Shown: piece by piece, positions 10,124 to 19,579 of the stretch | Numbering within the stretch: position 1 is the first letter of the stretch | Layout: every line of letters begins with the position of its first letter | Origin: Atribacterota bacterium | GTDB taxonomy: Bacteria; Atribacterota; Phoenicimicrobiia; Phoenicimicrobiales; Phoenicimicrobiaceae | Direction of reading: 5' to 3' | DNA: 35,369 nt | Assembly: GCA_030605615.1 (NCBI GenBank) | Contig: JAUWHZ010000018.1 | Location: 1-35,369 of the forward strand | Notes under the pieces: generated by a model | Seen by the model: the letters and a program-made list of their open reading frames with translations, nothing else | The model's database searches: none | What the model was told of the DNA's origin: nothing | Position numbers and translations under genes: made by a program

Positions 10124-11392
10124 TTGTTAGATACTATACGTAATTTATTTAAAATTCCTGACTTAAAGAAGAGATTATATTTTACCCTTGGTATGATAAT
10201 AGTTGTTAGATTAGGTAGTCATTTACCTTTGCCTGGAGTTGAAAAAGAAGCGTTAGCAAATTTATTTGCCCAGGGAGGGATCTTAGGTTTTTTTGATCTT
10301 TTCGCTGGAGGGGCATTAAGTCGTTTTTCTATTTTTGCTTTAGGAATAATGCCCTATATTAATGCATCTATTATTATGAACCTTTTAACTGCAGTAGTCC
10401 CTACTTTAGAACAATGGGCTAAAGAAGGAGAAGAAGGTAGAAATAAAATTACCAAAATTACTCGTTATTTTACTGTTGTTTTAGCTATTGTTCAAGCTTT
10501 TGGGATAAGCTTCTGGCTACAAAATATGGGTGTATTGATAATCTCAGGGGTCGGCTTTAGTTTTTTATTAGTAATTACCCTTACTGCAGGAACCTGTTTT
10601 TTAATGTGGTTAGGCGAACAGATTACTGATTTTGGTATTGGCAATGGTATTTCTATAATAATTTTTGCTGGAATTATAGCTCGAATTCCTTCTCAAATTA
10701 TTCAAACCATTAAGCTTTTAAATGTTGGAGAAATTGGCCTAATAGCTTTATTAAGCTTAATCGTGGTGTTTGTAATGGTTATTGGAGGAGTTATTGCCAT
10801 TCAACAGGGACAGAGAAGAATACCTGTTCAGTATGCAAAAAGAGTTATAGGACGTAAAATGTATGGTGGCCAGGGTACTCATATCCCCCTACGGGTAAAT
10901 CAATCAGGGGTTATTCCGATAATATTTGCTTCGGCGATTTTACTTTTCCCAGCTACTATTGCTCAATTTTTTCAAAATATCATATTTATGAAAAGTATAT
11001 CTGAGGCTCTTTCACCGGGACAGCCGTTATATCTAATTTTATATGCTATTTTAATAATGTTATTTACTTTCTTTTATACAGCAATTACCTTTAATCCTGC
11101 TAATATGGCGGACAATATGAAAAAGTATGGAGGTTTCGTACCCGGAATAAGGCCTGGAAAAAATACCGCTAATTATATTGATCATATAATGACTCGAATT
11201 ACCTTAAGTGGAGCAATATTTTTAGCTGTAATTGCTATTCTACCCAACATTTTAATAAAAATTACAGGGATTACCACTCTTTATTTTGGAGGAACAGCTT
11301 TATTGATCATGGTAGGAGTTGCCTTAGAAACTGTTCAACAGATTGAATCACATTTGTTAATGAGACATTATGAAGGATTTATTAAAAAATAA
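10124..11392 (+). CDS. secY: Protein translocase subunit SecY (TTG start)
   Basis: LGSHLPLPGVEKEAL...GIMPYINASIIMNLL...RRIPVQYAKRVIGRKMYGGQGTHIPLRVNQSGVIPIIFA. Confidence 0.98.
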   Translation: MLDTIRNLFKIPDLKKRLYFTLGMIIVVRLGSHLPLPGVEKEALANLFAQGGILGFFDLFAGGALSRFSIFALGIMPYINASIIMNLLTAVVPTLEQWAKEGEEGRNKITKITRYFTVVLAIVQAFGISFWLQNMGVLIISGVGFSFLLVITLTAGTCFLMWLGEQITDFGIGNGISIIIFAGIIARIPSQIIQTIKLLNVGEIGLIALLSLIVVFVMVIGGVIAIQQGQRRIPVQYAKRVIGRKMYGGQGTHIPLRVNQSGVIPIIFASAILLFPATIAQFFQNIIFMKSISEALSPGQPLYLILYAILIMLFTFFYTAITFNPANMADNMKKYGGFVPGIRPGKNTANYIDHIMTRITLSGAIFLAVIAILPNILIKITGITTLYFGGTALLIMVGVALETVQQIESHLLMRHYEGFIKK

Positions 11393-11452
11393 TTTTATGA
11401 AATGAGGATAATTTAACTAAAGAAGGATAGTTAGTGAAAGAAGGGAAAACTC

Positions 11453-12106
11453 ATGAGGTTGATCTTGTTAGGTCCTCCTGGTGGAGGGAAGGGAACAATA
11501 GCAAAAAAGTTGCAGAAAGAATTTAATATACCAGTCATTTCAACAGGAGTAATATTAAGAGAAGAGATCGAAAGAAAGACCAGATTAGGTAAAAAGGTGC
11601 AAGATATTATGAGCAAAGGAAGACTGGTACCTGATGAAGTTATTATTGAAATAGCAAGAGAAAGAATAAAGCGAGAAGATTGTAAGAAGGGATATATATT
11701 TGATGGTTTCCCTCGAAATATAAAACAAGCAGAATCTCTGGAGAAATTAAATGAAGAACTTGATGAATATATTGACTATGTTTTTTACTTTGAGATACCT
11801 TTTACTAAGGTAATTGAGAGATTAGCTAATCGTAGAGTATGTAAAAAATGTAATACTAATTATAATTTGTTATTTAATGCTCCTCAAAAAGATAATATTT
11901 GTGATATTTGCGGAGGGGAGTTATATCAACGAGATGATGACAAAGAAGAGACCATAAAAAATAGATTAAAGGTATTTACCAAACAGACCTTACTTCTAAA
12001 AAAATATTATCAGGAGAAAAATTTATTAACTGTAATAGATGCTAATTGTAGCAGAAATGCCCTTTTTTTAGAGATTAAGAAGATTTTAGGAGGGCTGCAG
12101 AAATAA
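11453..12106 (+). CDS. adk: Adenylate kinase with zinc-type LID
   Basis: MRLILLGPPGGGKGTIAKKL; LID CKKCNTNYN...CDICGGELYQRDDD. Confidence 0.97.
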   Translation: MRLILLGPPGGGKGTIAKKLQKEFNIPVISTGVILREEIERKTRLGKKVQDIMSKGRLVPDEVIIEIARERIKREDCKKGYIFDGFPRNIKQAESLEKLNEELDEYIDYVFYFEIPFTKVIERLANRRVCKKCNTNYNLLFNAPQKDNICDICGGELYQRDDDKEETIKNRLKVFTKQTLLLKKYYQEKNLLTVIDANCSRNALFLEIKKILGGLQK

Positions 12107-12110
12107 ATAA

Positions 12111-12875
12111 GTGGTTATTTTAAAGTCTCCCGAAGAAATTAAATATATTAAAGAAAGTTGTAAAGTAGCAGCACGTGCTTTAAAAAAGGTGTTAGAAAAT
12201 GTAAAAGTGGGAATTACTACTTTAGAACTCGATAAAATTGCTGAGTGCTATGTCATAAAATACGGAGCAAAACCTGCATTTAAAGGTTACGGAATAGAGG
12301 GCAACAAATTTCAACACTCTATCTGTGTTTCTATAAACGAAGAAGTAGTTCATGGGATTCCTGGCAAGAGAAGATTAAAAGAAGGGGATATTGTAAGTAT
12401 AGATATTGGAACAAATTTACAAGGTTACTTTGGAGATACTGCGGCAACGGTTCCGGTAGGAAAGATAGACTCGAAAGTTAAGAAGCTTTTGGAAGTAACT
12501 AAAAAATCGCTGTTTAAAGGGATAGAAAAGGCCAGGCCAGGTAATAGATTAGGTGATATTTCTTTTGCTATTCAGGAAGTAGTAGAAGAAGCAAATTTTT
12601 CTGTAGTGAGAGAATACGTGGGCCATGGAGTAGGTTGTTATCTCCACGAAGAACCACAAATACCTAATTATGGTATTCCCCATACAGGAATAATATTAGA
12701 AGAAGGGATGATATTAGCGCTTGAACCTATGGTAAATATGGGTGACCATAAAACAGAAATATGTAGTAATGGTTGGACAGTGGTAACCGAAGATAGAAGC
12801 TGGTCAGCTCATTTTGAACATACTATTGCAATAACTGCCTCTGGCAATGAAATATTAACTATTCCTTTTAAATAG
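12111..12875 (+). CDS. map: Type I methionyl aminopeptidase (GTG start)
   Basis: EEVVHGIPGKRRLKEGDIVSIDIGTNLQGYFGDTAAT...GHGVGCYLHEEPQIPNYG. Confidence 0.97.
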   Translation: MVILKSPEEIKYIKESCKVAARALKKVLENVKVGITTLELDKIAECYVIKYGAKPAFKGYGIEGNKFQHSICVSINEEVVHGIPGKRRLKEGDIVSIDIGTNLQGYFGDTAATVPVGKIDSKVKKLLEVTKKSLFKGIEKARPGNRLGDISFAIQEVVEEANFSVVREYVGHGVGCYLHEEPQIPNYGIPHTGIILEEGMILALEPMVNMGDHKTEICSNGWTVVTEDRSWSAHFEHTIAITASGNEILTIPFK

Positions 12876-12931
12876 ATAAACTGATTCTTTGAAGATTTTA
12901 ATATAAGATAATTTAAGTGGAGGAATCATTG

Positions 12932-13147
12932 ATGGTGAAAGAAAAGTGCATAGAGATGCAAGGGAAAGTTATTCAAGCTTTACCCAATGCTACTTTTCGA
13001 GTTGAATTGGAAAATGGTTGTGAAATTCTGGCTCATATTTCAGGAAAAATTAGAATGCATTTTATTAGAATTTTAGCCGGAGACAGAGTAAAAGTTGAAA
13101 TATCGCCTTATGATTTAACTCAAGGTAGAATTGTATATAGACTATAA
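12932..13147 (+). CDS. infA: Translation initiation factor IF-1
   Basis: [59 protein letters not shown] at 12932 preferred over ORF-track start 12917. Confidence 0.96.
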   Translation: MVKEKCIEMQGKVIQALPNATFRVELENGCEILAHISGKIRMHFIRILAGDRVKVEISPYDLTQGRIVYRL

Positions 13148-13149
13148 TA

Positions 13150-13245
13150 AGCTCGTATCTCGTGAATCGTATTTCGGATTATGGCTTTACACTTTTCGCT
13201 TTAAATTTCTAACGAGATACGAGATACGAACGACGAGATACTATA
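13150..13245. repeat. 'gatacga' quasi-periodic repeat as inverted pair between infA and rpmJ
   Basis: CTCGTATCTCGT (13152-13163) vs ACGAGATACGAG (13212-13223): perfect 12-bp inverted repeat. Confidence 0.7.
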
Positions 13246-13268
13246 TGATATATGGAGGAAGTAAATAT

Positions 13269-13385
13269 ATGAAAGTAAGATCATCGGTTAAGAAAATGTG
13301 TGCAAAGTGTAAAATAATAAAAAGAAAAGGTAAAATAAGAGTAATTTGCAACAATCCAAAACATAAACAGAGACAGGGGAAATAA
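13269..13385 (+). CDS. rpmJ: 50S ribosomal protein L36
   Basis: [40 protein letters not shown] ggagg upstream; ORF track's 13131 start runs through repeat DNA. Confidence 0.97.
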   Translation: MKVRSSVKKMCAKCKIIKRKGKIRVICNNPKHKQRQGK

Positions 13386-13409
13386 TTTTAAAGGGGGATA
13401 TGTAAAAAT

Positions 13410-13787
13410 ATGGCAAGAATAGCCGGAGTAGATTTACCCAGAAATAAAAGAGTAGAATTTGCATTAACTTATATCTATGGAATTGGTCTGACCAGCGCAC
13501 AATCCATATTAAAGGAGTCTGCAATTAATTATGATACCCGGGTAAAAGATTTAACTGAGGAAGAAATAAATAAGATAAAAGGAATTATTGATAAAAAATA
13601 TAAAGTAGAGGGAGAATGCAGAAGTGATGTTACTACTTCAATAAAAAGACTTATGGATATAGGTTCGTATAGAGGGATAAGACATCGGAAGGGATTACCA
13701 GTCAGGGGCCAGAAAACAAAGACTAATGCCAGAACTAGGAAAGGACCTAAAAGAACAGTTGGAGCAAAAAGAAAAAAAGTTGAATAA
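13410..13787 (+). CDS. rpsM: 30S ribosomal protein S13
   Basis: [26 protein letters not shown]...[29 protein letters not shown]. Confidence 0.98.
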   Translation: MARIAGVDLPRNKRVEFALTYIYGIGLTSAQSILKESAINYDTRVKDLTEEEINKIKGIIDKKYKVEGECRSDVTTSIKRLMDIGSYRGIRHRKGLPVRGQKTKTNARTRKGPKRTVGAKRKKVE

Positions 13788-13816
13788 TACCAAAAGATAA
13801 TGAGAGGAGAACTTAA

Positions 13817-14212
13817 TTGGCGGATAAGAAAAAAGTAAAAAAAACAAAAAAGAAAGTTAAGAAAAATATAGCAACAGGAGTAGTTCATATAAAGTCAACT
13901 TTTAACAATACTATAGTTACTATTACAGATAAACAGGGAAATGTAGTTGCTTGGTCTAGTGCTGGAAATATGGGCTATAAAGGCAGCAAGAAAAGTACTT
14001 CTTTTGCAGCACAAATGACTGCAGAAACCGCAGCTAAAAAAGCTATGGATCAGGGAATGAAAGAGGTAGATGTATTAGTAAAAGGCCCTGGTTCAGGGAG
14101 AGAAACAGCAATCAGATCGTTGCAAGCGGTTGGTTTAAAAGTAAATATGATTAAGGATGTTACTCCTATTCCACATAATGGTTGTAGACCTCCAAAACAA
14201 AGACGAATATAG
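13817..14212 (+). CDS. rpsK: 30S ribosomal protein S11 (TTG start)
   Basis: [46 protein letters not shown]. Confidence 0.98.
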   Translation: MADKKKVKKTKKKVKKNIATGVVHIKSTFNNTIVTITDKQGNVVAWSSAGNMGYKGSKKSTSFAAQMTAETAAKKAMDQGMKEVDVLVKGPGSGRETAIRSLQAVGLKVNMIKDVTPIPHNGCRPPKQRRI

Positions 14213-14408
14213 CTTGATATAAATTAAAATTTTTTAGTACAGGTTTTGAGTGAGAAAGTAGTGTGGATATAAAACAATAGAAAGATTGCAAAATTTAGTT
14301 AATACAATCAATTTTGTAGTTCAGAATTTTCTAATAATAACTAAAAATAGATTGCAATTTTGATAAATTATACAAATATTAAAGATGAAGAGGAGGTTAT
14401 TATTATAT

Positions 14409-15041
14409 ATGGCAAGATATAGAGGGGCAATATGTAAATTATGCCGTAGAGAAGGAGTGAAGTTATTCTTAAAGGGAGACAGATGTTATTCTAATAAATG
14501 TTCAATCGAAAAAGGAACTTCGCTGCCTGGTAAGAATGCAAAAACATCAAGGATAAAAAAACTATCTACTTATGGTATAAGGTTAAGAGAAAAGCAAAAA
14601 CTTAGAAAATATTATGGATTATTAGAAAAACAATTTAAAAATTATTTTAAAAAGGCCGAAAGGAAAAAAGGTATTACTGGAGAGAATTTATTAGAATTAT
14701 TAGAGAGAAGATTAGATAATATAGTTTATCGATTTAATTTAACTAAATCAAGGGCTCAAGCTCGTCAATTAGTTTTACATTCACACATATTGGTTAACGG
14801 GAAAAAAGTAAATATACCTTCTTATCAGGTGAATATTAATGATGTTATAGAAGTCAAAGAAAAGAGTAAGAATATTGCCGATATTAAAGAAATTAAAGAT
14901 GGGAAAGTAGAGATTAATATTTCTTCCTGGTTAGAGTTTGATACAAAGACACTAAAAGGTAAAATTATAAAATTTCCTTCTAAGGAAGACTTAAATTTAC
15001 CAGTGGAGGAAAAATTAGTAGTTGAGTATTATTCTCGTTAA
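14409..15041 (+). CDS. rpsD: 30S ribosomal protein S4 (four-Cys C+ type)
   Basis: MARYRGAICKLCRREGVKLFLKGDRCYSNKCSIEKG...RRLDNIVYRFNLTKSRAQARQLVLHSHILVNGKKVNIPSYQV; ATG 14409 with SD gaggagg. Confidence 0.97.
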   Translation: MARYRGAICKLCRREGVKLFLKGDRCYSNKCSIEKGTSLPGKNAKTSRIKKLSTYGIRLREKQKLRKYYGLLEKQFKNYFKKAERKKGITGENLLELLERRLDNIVYRFNLTKSRAQARQLVLHSHILVNGKKVNIPSYQVNINDVIEVKEKSKNIADIKEIKDGKVEINISSWLEFDTKTLKGKIIKFPSKEDLNLPVEEKLVVEYYSR

Positions 15042-15080
15042 AATTTTAGGTTTTATATCTAAAGAAGGAGAGTGTAAAAA

Positions 15081-16046
15081 GTGATGGATATTAACAATAT
15101 AAAAATTAAAGTAGAAGAATTATCTGATAGTTATGGTAAATTTATTATTGAACCATTAGAAAAAGGTTATGGCATAACTCTGGGTAACTCTCTAAGAAGA
15201 GTACTATTATCTTCCATGCTGGGTGCAGCTGCAACGGCTATTAGAATTGAAGATATTACTCACGAATTTACTACTATCCCAGGAGTCAAGGAAGATGTTA
15301 TTGAAATAATATTAAATATTAAAGAATTAGTAGTTAAAATGTATTCTGATGAGCCTCAAATTTTAAAACTAAATGTTAAAGGTAAAAAAAAGGTGACTGC
15401 AGCAGATATAATTCCCAATATCAATGTAGAGATACTTAATCCGGATTTAGCGATAGCTACTTTAAACAAAGATGCTAAATTAAATATGGAGATATTGATA
15501 GAGAGAGGAATGGGTTATTTACCTGCTGAAAAAAATAAAAAACCCGACCAATCAGTTGATACTATCTTTATAGATTCATTTTTTTCTCCTATTACGAAAG
15601 TAAGATATGATGTGGAGAGTGCTAGTCTGAGTCAATTTTCAAGCTGTGATAAATTAATCTTAGAAATATTTACCAAAAAAAGTATTTTACCTGATGAAGC
15701 TTTAAGTAAATCAGCAAACATTCTGATTAAATATTTTAAAATACTTACAAAATTTTCTCCCGAGGATATTGAATCAATGGGAGAAGTCATATCAGAGGAA
15801 GAAAAAGAAAAAAATGAAAAAGAGAAGATTTTAAATAAAACCATTGAGGAATTGGATTTTTCAGTTCGTTCATATAATTGCTTAAAGAAATCGGGGATAA
15901 ATACTCTGAGAGATTTAATTAACTATTCTCCAGAAGAAGTCATAAAAATAAAAAATTTAGGTAAAAAATCTTTAGATGAAATAAAAGAGAAAATGAATAA
16001 ATATGGATTTGTCTTAGGGGAAAAAAAGCAGCAGGAGGATTTTTAG
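15081..16046 (+). CDS. rpoA: DNA-directed RNA polymerase subunit alpha
   Basis: YGKFIIEPLEKGYGITLGNSLRRVLLSSMLGAAATAIRIEDI; alpha-CTD helix-hairpin-helix motif. Confidence 0.98.
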   Translation: MMDINNIKIKVEELSDSYGKFIIEPLEKGYGITLGNSLRRVLLSSMLGAAATAIRIEDITHEFTTIPGVKEDVIEIILNIKELVVKMYSDEPQILKLNVKGKKKVTAADIIPNINVEILNPDLAIATLNKDAKLNMEILIERGMGYLPAEKNKKPDQSVDTIFIDSFFSPITKVRYDVESASLSQFSSCDKLILEIFTKKSILPDEALSKSANILIKYFKILTKFSPEDIESMGEVISEEEKEKNEKEKILNKTIEELDFSVRSYNCLKKSGINTLRDLINYSPEEVIKIKNLGKKSLDEIKEKMNKYGFVLGEKKQQEDF

Positions 16047-16047
16047 G

Positions 16048-16401
16048 ATGAGACACAAGAAGCTAAAAGGAAAATTAGGTCGAAATAGTAGTCATAGAAG
16101 TTCATTATTAGCTAATTTATCTATTTCACTTATTACTCATAAAAAAATTGAAACTACTTACGCTAAAGCCAAGGAAGTTCGAAGATGTATAGAAAAATTA
16201 ATAACCATAGCCAAAAATAATAATATACAAGCTCAGAGAGAAGTTCAAAAAGTTATAAAAAATAAACAAGCTTCAAAAATATTGTTTGAAGAAATTAGCC
16301 CCAAGTATTTGGAGAGAAATGGCGGTTATACCAGGATTGTAAAGACAGGATTTCGTAAAGGTGATTCTGCGCCGTTAGCCATAATTGAATTTATAGAATA
16401 G
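16048..16401 (+). CDS. rplQ: 50S ribosomal protein L17
   Basis: MRHKKLKGKLGRNSSHRSSLLANLSISLITHKKIETTYAKAKE. Confidence 0.98.
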   Translation: MRHKKLKGKLGRNSSHRSSLLANLSISLITHKKIETTYAKAKEVRRCIEKLITIAKNNNIQAQREVQKVIKNKQASKILFEEISPKYLERNGGYTRIVKTGFRKGDSAPLAIIEFIE

Positions 16402-16417
16402 ATAAAGAACAATAGAT

Positions 16418-16477
16418 AAAAGGTTAAAAAGTTTTATATTAAATCCGATTATTAAACTTTTTAACCTTTTGATTTTT
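16418..16477 (+). terminator. Rho-independent terminator after rplQ (possibly bidirectional)
   Basis: AAAAGGTTAAAAAGTTT (16418-16434) / AAACTTTTTAACCTTTT (16454-16470), perfect 17-bp stem, then gattttt. Confidence 0.85.
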
Positions 16478-16480
16478 AAT

Positions 16481-16532
16481 AATCTCGTATCGAGGATAGC
16501 GTACAGCGTGGAGCGTATAGCGTAGAGTTAAG
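16481..16532. repeat. 'agcgta' quasi-periodic repeat
   Basis: ctcgtatcgaggatagcgtacagcgtggagcgtatagcgtagagttaag; tacagcgtggagcgt (16502-16516) repeats at 27034-27048. Confidence 0.65.
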
Positions 16533-16560
16533 AAAGAAGAAGAAAGAAAAGAGAAAAAAA

Positions 16561-16583
16561 GTAGGGGCGTATTGCATACGCCC
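16561..16583. repeat. Half (single-arm) GTAGGGG hairpin element
   Basis: GTAGGGGCGTATTGCATACGCCC: GGGCGTAT-TGC-ATACGCCC perfect stem. Confidence 0.7.
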
Positions 16584-16687
16584 TGATAGTATATAGCAAA
16601 AAACCATAATTCAAAATACAAAATTATTTTTATATATGTATACTGTATTACTATTGCGATTATAAGTGCATATCATACATCGCGTCA

Positions 16688-16765
16688 TGTAGGGGTTAGA
16701 TTTATCCAACCCGGGTTGTTTTGGTAATTTTTCTTCTAATGGGCTCAATTCATTGAGCCCCTACA
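16688..16765. repeat. GTAGGGG/CCCCTAC dumbbell element 2
   Basis: TGTAGGGGttagatttatccaaccc...gggctcaattcattgagCCCCTACA; inner arm GGGCTCAAT-TC-ATTGAGCCC perfect. Confidence 0.75.
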
Positions 16766-16814
16766 CGCTACACGTTATACGCTCTACGCTAAAGTACGCG
16801 ATACGAAATACGAT
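16765..16814. repeat. 'tacgct / atacga' quasi-periodic repeat upstream of ecfA1
   Basis: acgctacacgttatacgctctacgctaaagtacgcgatacgaaatacga. Confidence 0.6.
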
Positions 16815-16817
16815 CAA

Positions 16818-17660
16818 GTGGTGAGCATTTTGATTAAAATAAAAAATTTAGGTTATATATATCACCTACATAAAAAAAACCAGGTAAAAGCTTTAGATAA
16901 TATTTCTTTAGAAATAAAAAGAGGAGATTTCGTTTCTATCATAGGCTCAAACGGGTCAGGGAAATCTACTTTAGCCAAACATTTGAATTGTTTATTGCTT
17001 CCTACTTCTGGAAATATTTGGGTAAATGGAATGAATACTAAAGACAAAGACAAGGTGTGGGCAATAAGACAAAAAGTAGGCATGGTCTTCCAAAATCCGG
17101 ATAATCAGCTTGTAGCCACTACAGTAGAAGATGATATTGCTTTTGGTCTTGAAAATATTGGGGTAAGTGAAAGAGTTATGAAAGAACGAGTTCACTGGGC
17201 TTTACAGGTTGTAGAAATGGAAGAATATAAAAATAGTGAACCTCACTTACTATCTGGGGGACAAAAACAGAAAGTAGCTATTGCAGGAGCAATTGCTATG
17301 CATTCTTCCTATTTGGTTTTAGATGAACCTACTGCTATGTTAGATCCGCATGGTCGAAGAGAGGTTATGGATACCATTAAAAAATTGAACAAGGAAGAAA
17401 ATATTACCATAATATATATTACTCATTTAATGGAAGAGGCAGCAGAGTCTAATAGGGTAGTTGTATTAGATAAAGGGAAAATTGCCCTAATGGGAAGACC
17501 TGAGAAAGTTTTTACTCAAGTTGAAACCTTAAAAAAATTAAAATTAGATATTCCTCAAATAACAGAATTGGCCCTCAGGTTAAATCAAAAAGGTTTAGAT
17601 ATATCTCCTCACACCTTAAAAGTTGAGGAAATGGTGGATCATTTATGTTTATATGTTTAG
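16818..17660 (+). CDS. ecfA1: ECF transporter ATPase EcfA1 (CbiO family; GTG start)
   Basis: Walker A GSNGSGKST; VGMVFQNPDNQLVATTVEDDIAFG; LSGGQKQKVAIAGA; VLDEPTAMLDP. Confidence 0.93.
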   Translation: MVSILIKIKNLGYIYHLHKKNQVKALDNISLEIKRGDFVSIIGSNGSGKSTLAKHLNCLLLPTSGNIWVNGMNTKDKDKVWAIRQKVGMVFQNPDNQLVATTVEDDIAFGLENIGVSERVMKERVHWALQVVEMEEYKNSEPHLLSGGQKQKVAIAGAIAMHSSYLVLDEPTAMLDPHGRREVMDTIKKLNKEENITIIYITHLMEEAAESNRVVVLDKGKIALMGRPEKVFTQVETLKKLKLDIPQITELALRLNQKGLDISPHTLKVEEMVDHLCLYV

Positions 17661-18529
17661 AAAATGTAAATTTTACTTACAACTTGCATATGCCTTTTGA
17701 AACTAAGGCGTTAAAAGATATTAGTTTAAATATTAATGAAGGTGAATTTATTGGACTAATTGGACATACTGGTTGTGGAAAGACTACTCTAATTCAACAT
17801 TTTAATGGATTACTTGAACCTACCTCTGGAAAAGTTTATGTAGAAGGTTTGGATATAAATGAAAGAGGAGTAAATCTTAGGCTAATAAGGCAAAAAGTGG
17901 GTTTAGTATTTCAATATCCAGAGAATCAATTATTCGAAGAAACAATATTCCAGGAAGTTGCCTTTGGTCCTAAAAAATTAAGTCTATCAGAAGATAAGAT
18001 TGAAAAAAGGGTTCGTGAAGCCTTAAAAATGGTTGATCTTGATTATAATCTCTATGCTGAGCGTTCCCCTTTCTCTCTTAGTGGAGGAGAAATGCGTCGT
18101 GTAGCTTTAGCTAGTATATTATCTATTAGACCTAAAATGTTAGTGTTAGATGAACCTACAGCTAATTTGGATCCTCAGGGTAGGAATAAGATATTATCTG
18201 AAATGAAGGCAATTCATGATAATTTTGGGATTACTGTTATACTGGTCTCACATAATATGGAAATAATTGCTGAGATAGTCGATCGTCTCCTGGTAATGCA
18301 TCGGGGAGAGATTATTTTGGATGGACCACCTCGAGAGATCTTTGAAAAATACGCTGATGATTTAATAAAAGTAGGGTTAGGTCTTCCTCAGGTAACCAGA
18401 TGTATGCATGAATTAAGAGCAAAAGGAAAAGAAATATATACTGGAGTACTTACTGTTGAAGATGCTGAGAAAGAAATATTAGATAGAGTGAGAAAATCTA
18501 ACAAACAGTTAAAAATCAAAAAGGGTTAA
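17645..18529 (+). CDS. ecfA2: ECF transporter ATPase EcfA2
   Basis: Walker A GHTGCGKTT; VGLVFQYPENQLFEETIFQEVAFGP; LSGGEMRRVALA; overlaps ecfA1 by 16 nt. Confidence 0.93.
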   Translation: MFICLENVNFTYNLHMPFETKALKDISLNINEGEFIGLIGHTGCGKTTLIQHFNGLLEPTSGKVYVEGLDINERGVNLRLIRQKVGLVFQYPENQLFEETIFQEVAFGPKKLSLSEDKIEKRVREALKMVDLDYNLYAERSPFSLSGGEMRRVALASILSIRPKMLVLDEPTANLDPQGRNKILSEMKAIHDNFGITVILVSHNMEIIAEIVDRLLVMHRGEIILDGPPREIFEKYADDLIKVGLGLPQVTRCMHELRAKGKEIYTGVLTVEDAEKEILDRVRKSNKQLKIKKG

Positions 18530-18562
18530 TCTTTAAAAAAGTTATAAAGAAGATGAACAAAA

Positions 18563-19360
18563 ATGAAAATATTAAGGAATATTAGCTTTGGTCAATACAT
18601 TCCAAGAGAGTCTTTAATTCATAATTTAGATCCTCGAATAAAAATATTAAGCTGTTTAGCCATAATTATAAGTTTATTTCTCATAACAGAGTTTTTGGGA
18701 TATTTAATTTTAGGTACTATCATAATGATTGGTATTATTATTTCCCAAGTACACCCTAAATTTGTTTTTAGAGGATTGCGCCCTATATTATTTATTATTA
18801 TATTTACTTTGATAATACATCTTTTTATGACTGAAGGAGAAATACTTTATCGTTTAGGATTTTTGAAAATAACTAAGGAAGGATTAATCAGGGGTTTATT
18901 TATCTCTTGCCGATTATTTATCTTAATTTTAACTACTTCTTTACTTACTCTGTCTACTTCTCCCATATCTTTAACCGATGGCATAGAAAGATTGTTATCT
19001 TTTTTTAAATTTATAGGTATGCCAGCTCATGAAATTGCTATGATGATGACTATTGCCTTAAGATTTATTCCTACTTTATTGGAGGAAACAGAGAAGATAA
19101 TGAAAGCTCAAATCTCTCGAGGGGCAGATTTTGAAAGTGGTAACATTTTTAATAGAACAAAAAATTTAATTCCCATCTTAATACCTTTATTTGTAAGTGC
19201 TTTTCGGCGTGCTGATGAACTGGCCATTGCTATGGAAGCTAAGTGTTATAGAGGAGGAGAGGGGAGAACTCATTTTAGGCAGTTAAAGATTAGAATGGTT
19301 GACATTTTAACTTTTGTACTAATTGGGGTTATAACAGTTATGGCAAGTGTAATGTTTTAA
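18563..19360 (+). CDS. ecfT: ECF transporter transmembrane protein EcfT
   Basis: FGQYIPRESLIHNLDPRIKIL...AQISRGADFESG; multiple TM segments; adjacency to ecfA1A2. Confidence 0.92.
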   Translation: MKILRNISFGQYIPRESLIHNLDPRIKILSCLAIIISLFLITEFLGYLILGTIIMIGIIISQVHPKFVFRGLRPILFIIIFTLIIHLFMTEGEILYRLGFLKITKEGLIRGLFISCRLFILILTTSLLTLSTSPISLTDGIERLLSFFKFIGMPAHEIAMMMTIALRFIPTLLEETEKIMKAQISRGADFESGNIFNRTKNLIPILIPLFVSAFRRADELAIAMEAKCYRGGEGRTHFRQLKIRMVDILTFVLIGVITVMASVMF

Positions 19361-19369
19361 AGATCGTAT

Positions 19370-19560
19370 CGCGTATCGAGTATTGCGTTAAGAAATAAGC
19401 AATAGCATATAGTAAGAAAAATAGAATTCAGAAGTCAGAATAAAATAGCATGTATCGTGTAGAATTAGTTAGTTTTAGTTAATGAATTAGTATTAAACCA
19501 GCTAACCAGCTAACCAAATTGATTGGTAGATCGGGTGACTTGTAGACTGGAAGATTTCAC
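19370..19560. repeat. Composite modular repeat region between ecfT and truA
   Basis: cgtatcgcgtatcgagtattgcgttaagaaa; agaattcagaagtcagaat; accagctaaccagctaacca; gatcgggtgacttgtagactggaagatt. Confidence 0.65.
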
Positions 19561-19579
19561 AAATTAGGAATTTTGAATT

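Noticed and set aside
12917-12931. Upstream start for infA (MEESL...)
   Set aside because: ATG 12932 gives a typical IF-1 N-terminus and is preceded by SD gtggagg
13131-13268. N-terminal extension of the rpmJ ORF as listed in the ORF track
   Set aside because: Runs through repeat DNA; a canonical L36 start with SD exists at 13269
13529-13888. 119-aa antisense ORF
   Set aside because: Antisense to rpsM/rpsK, low-complexity Phe/Leu/Ser-rich translation, no family signature
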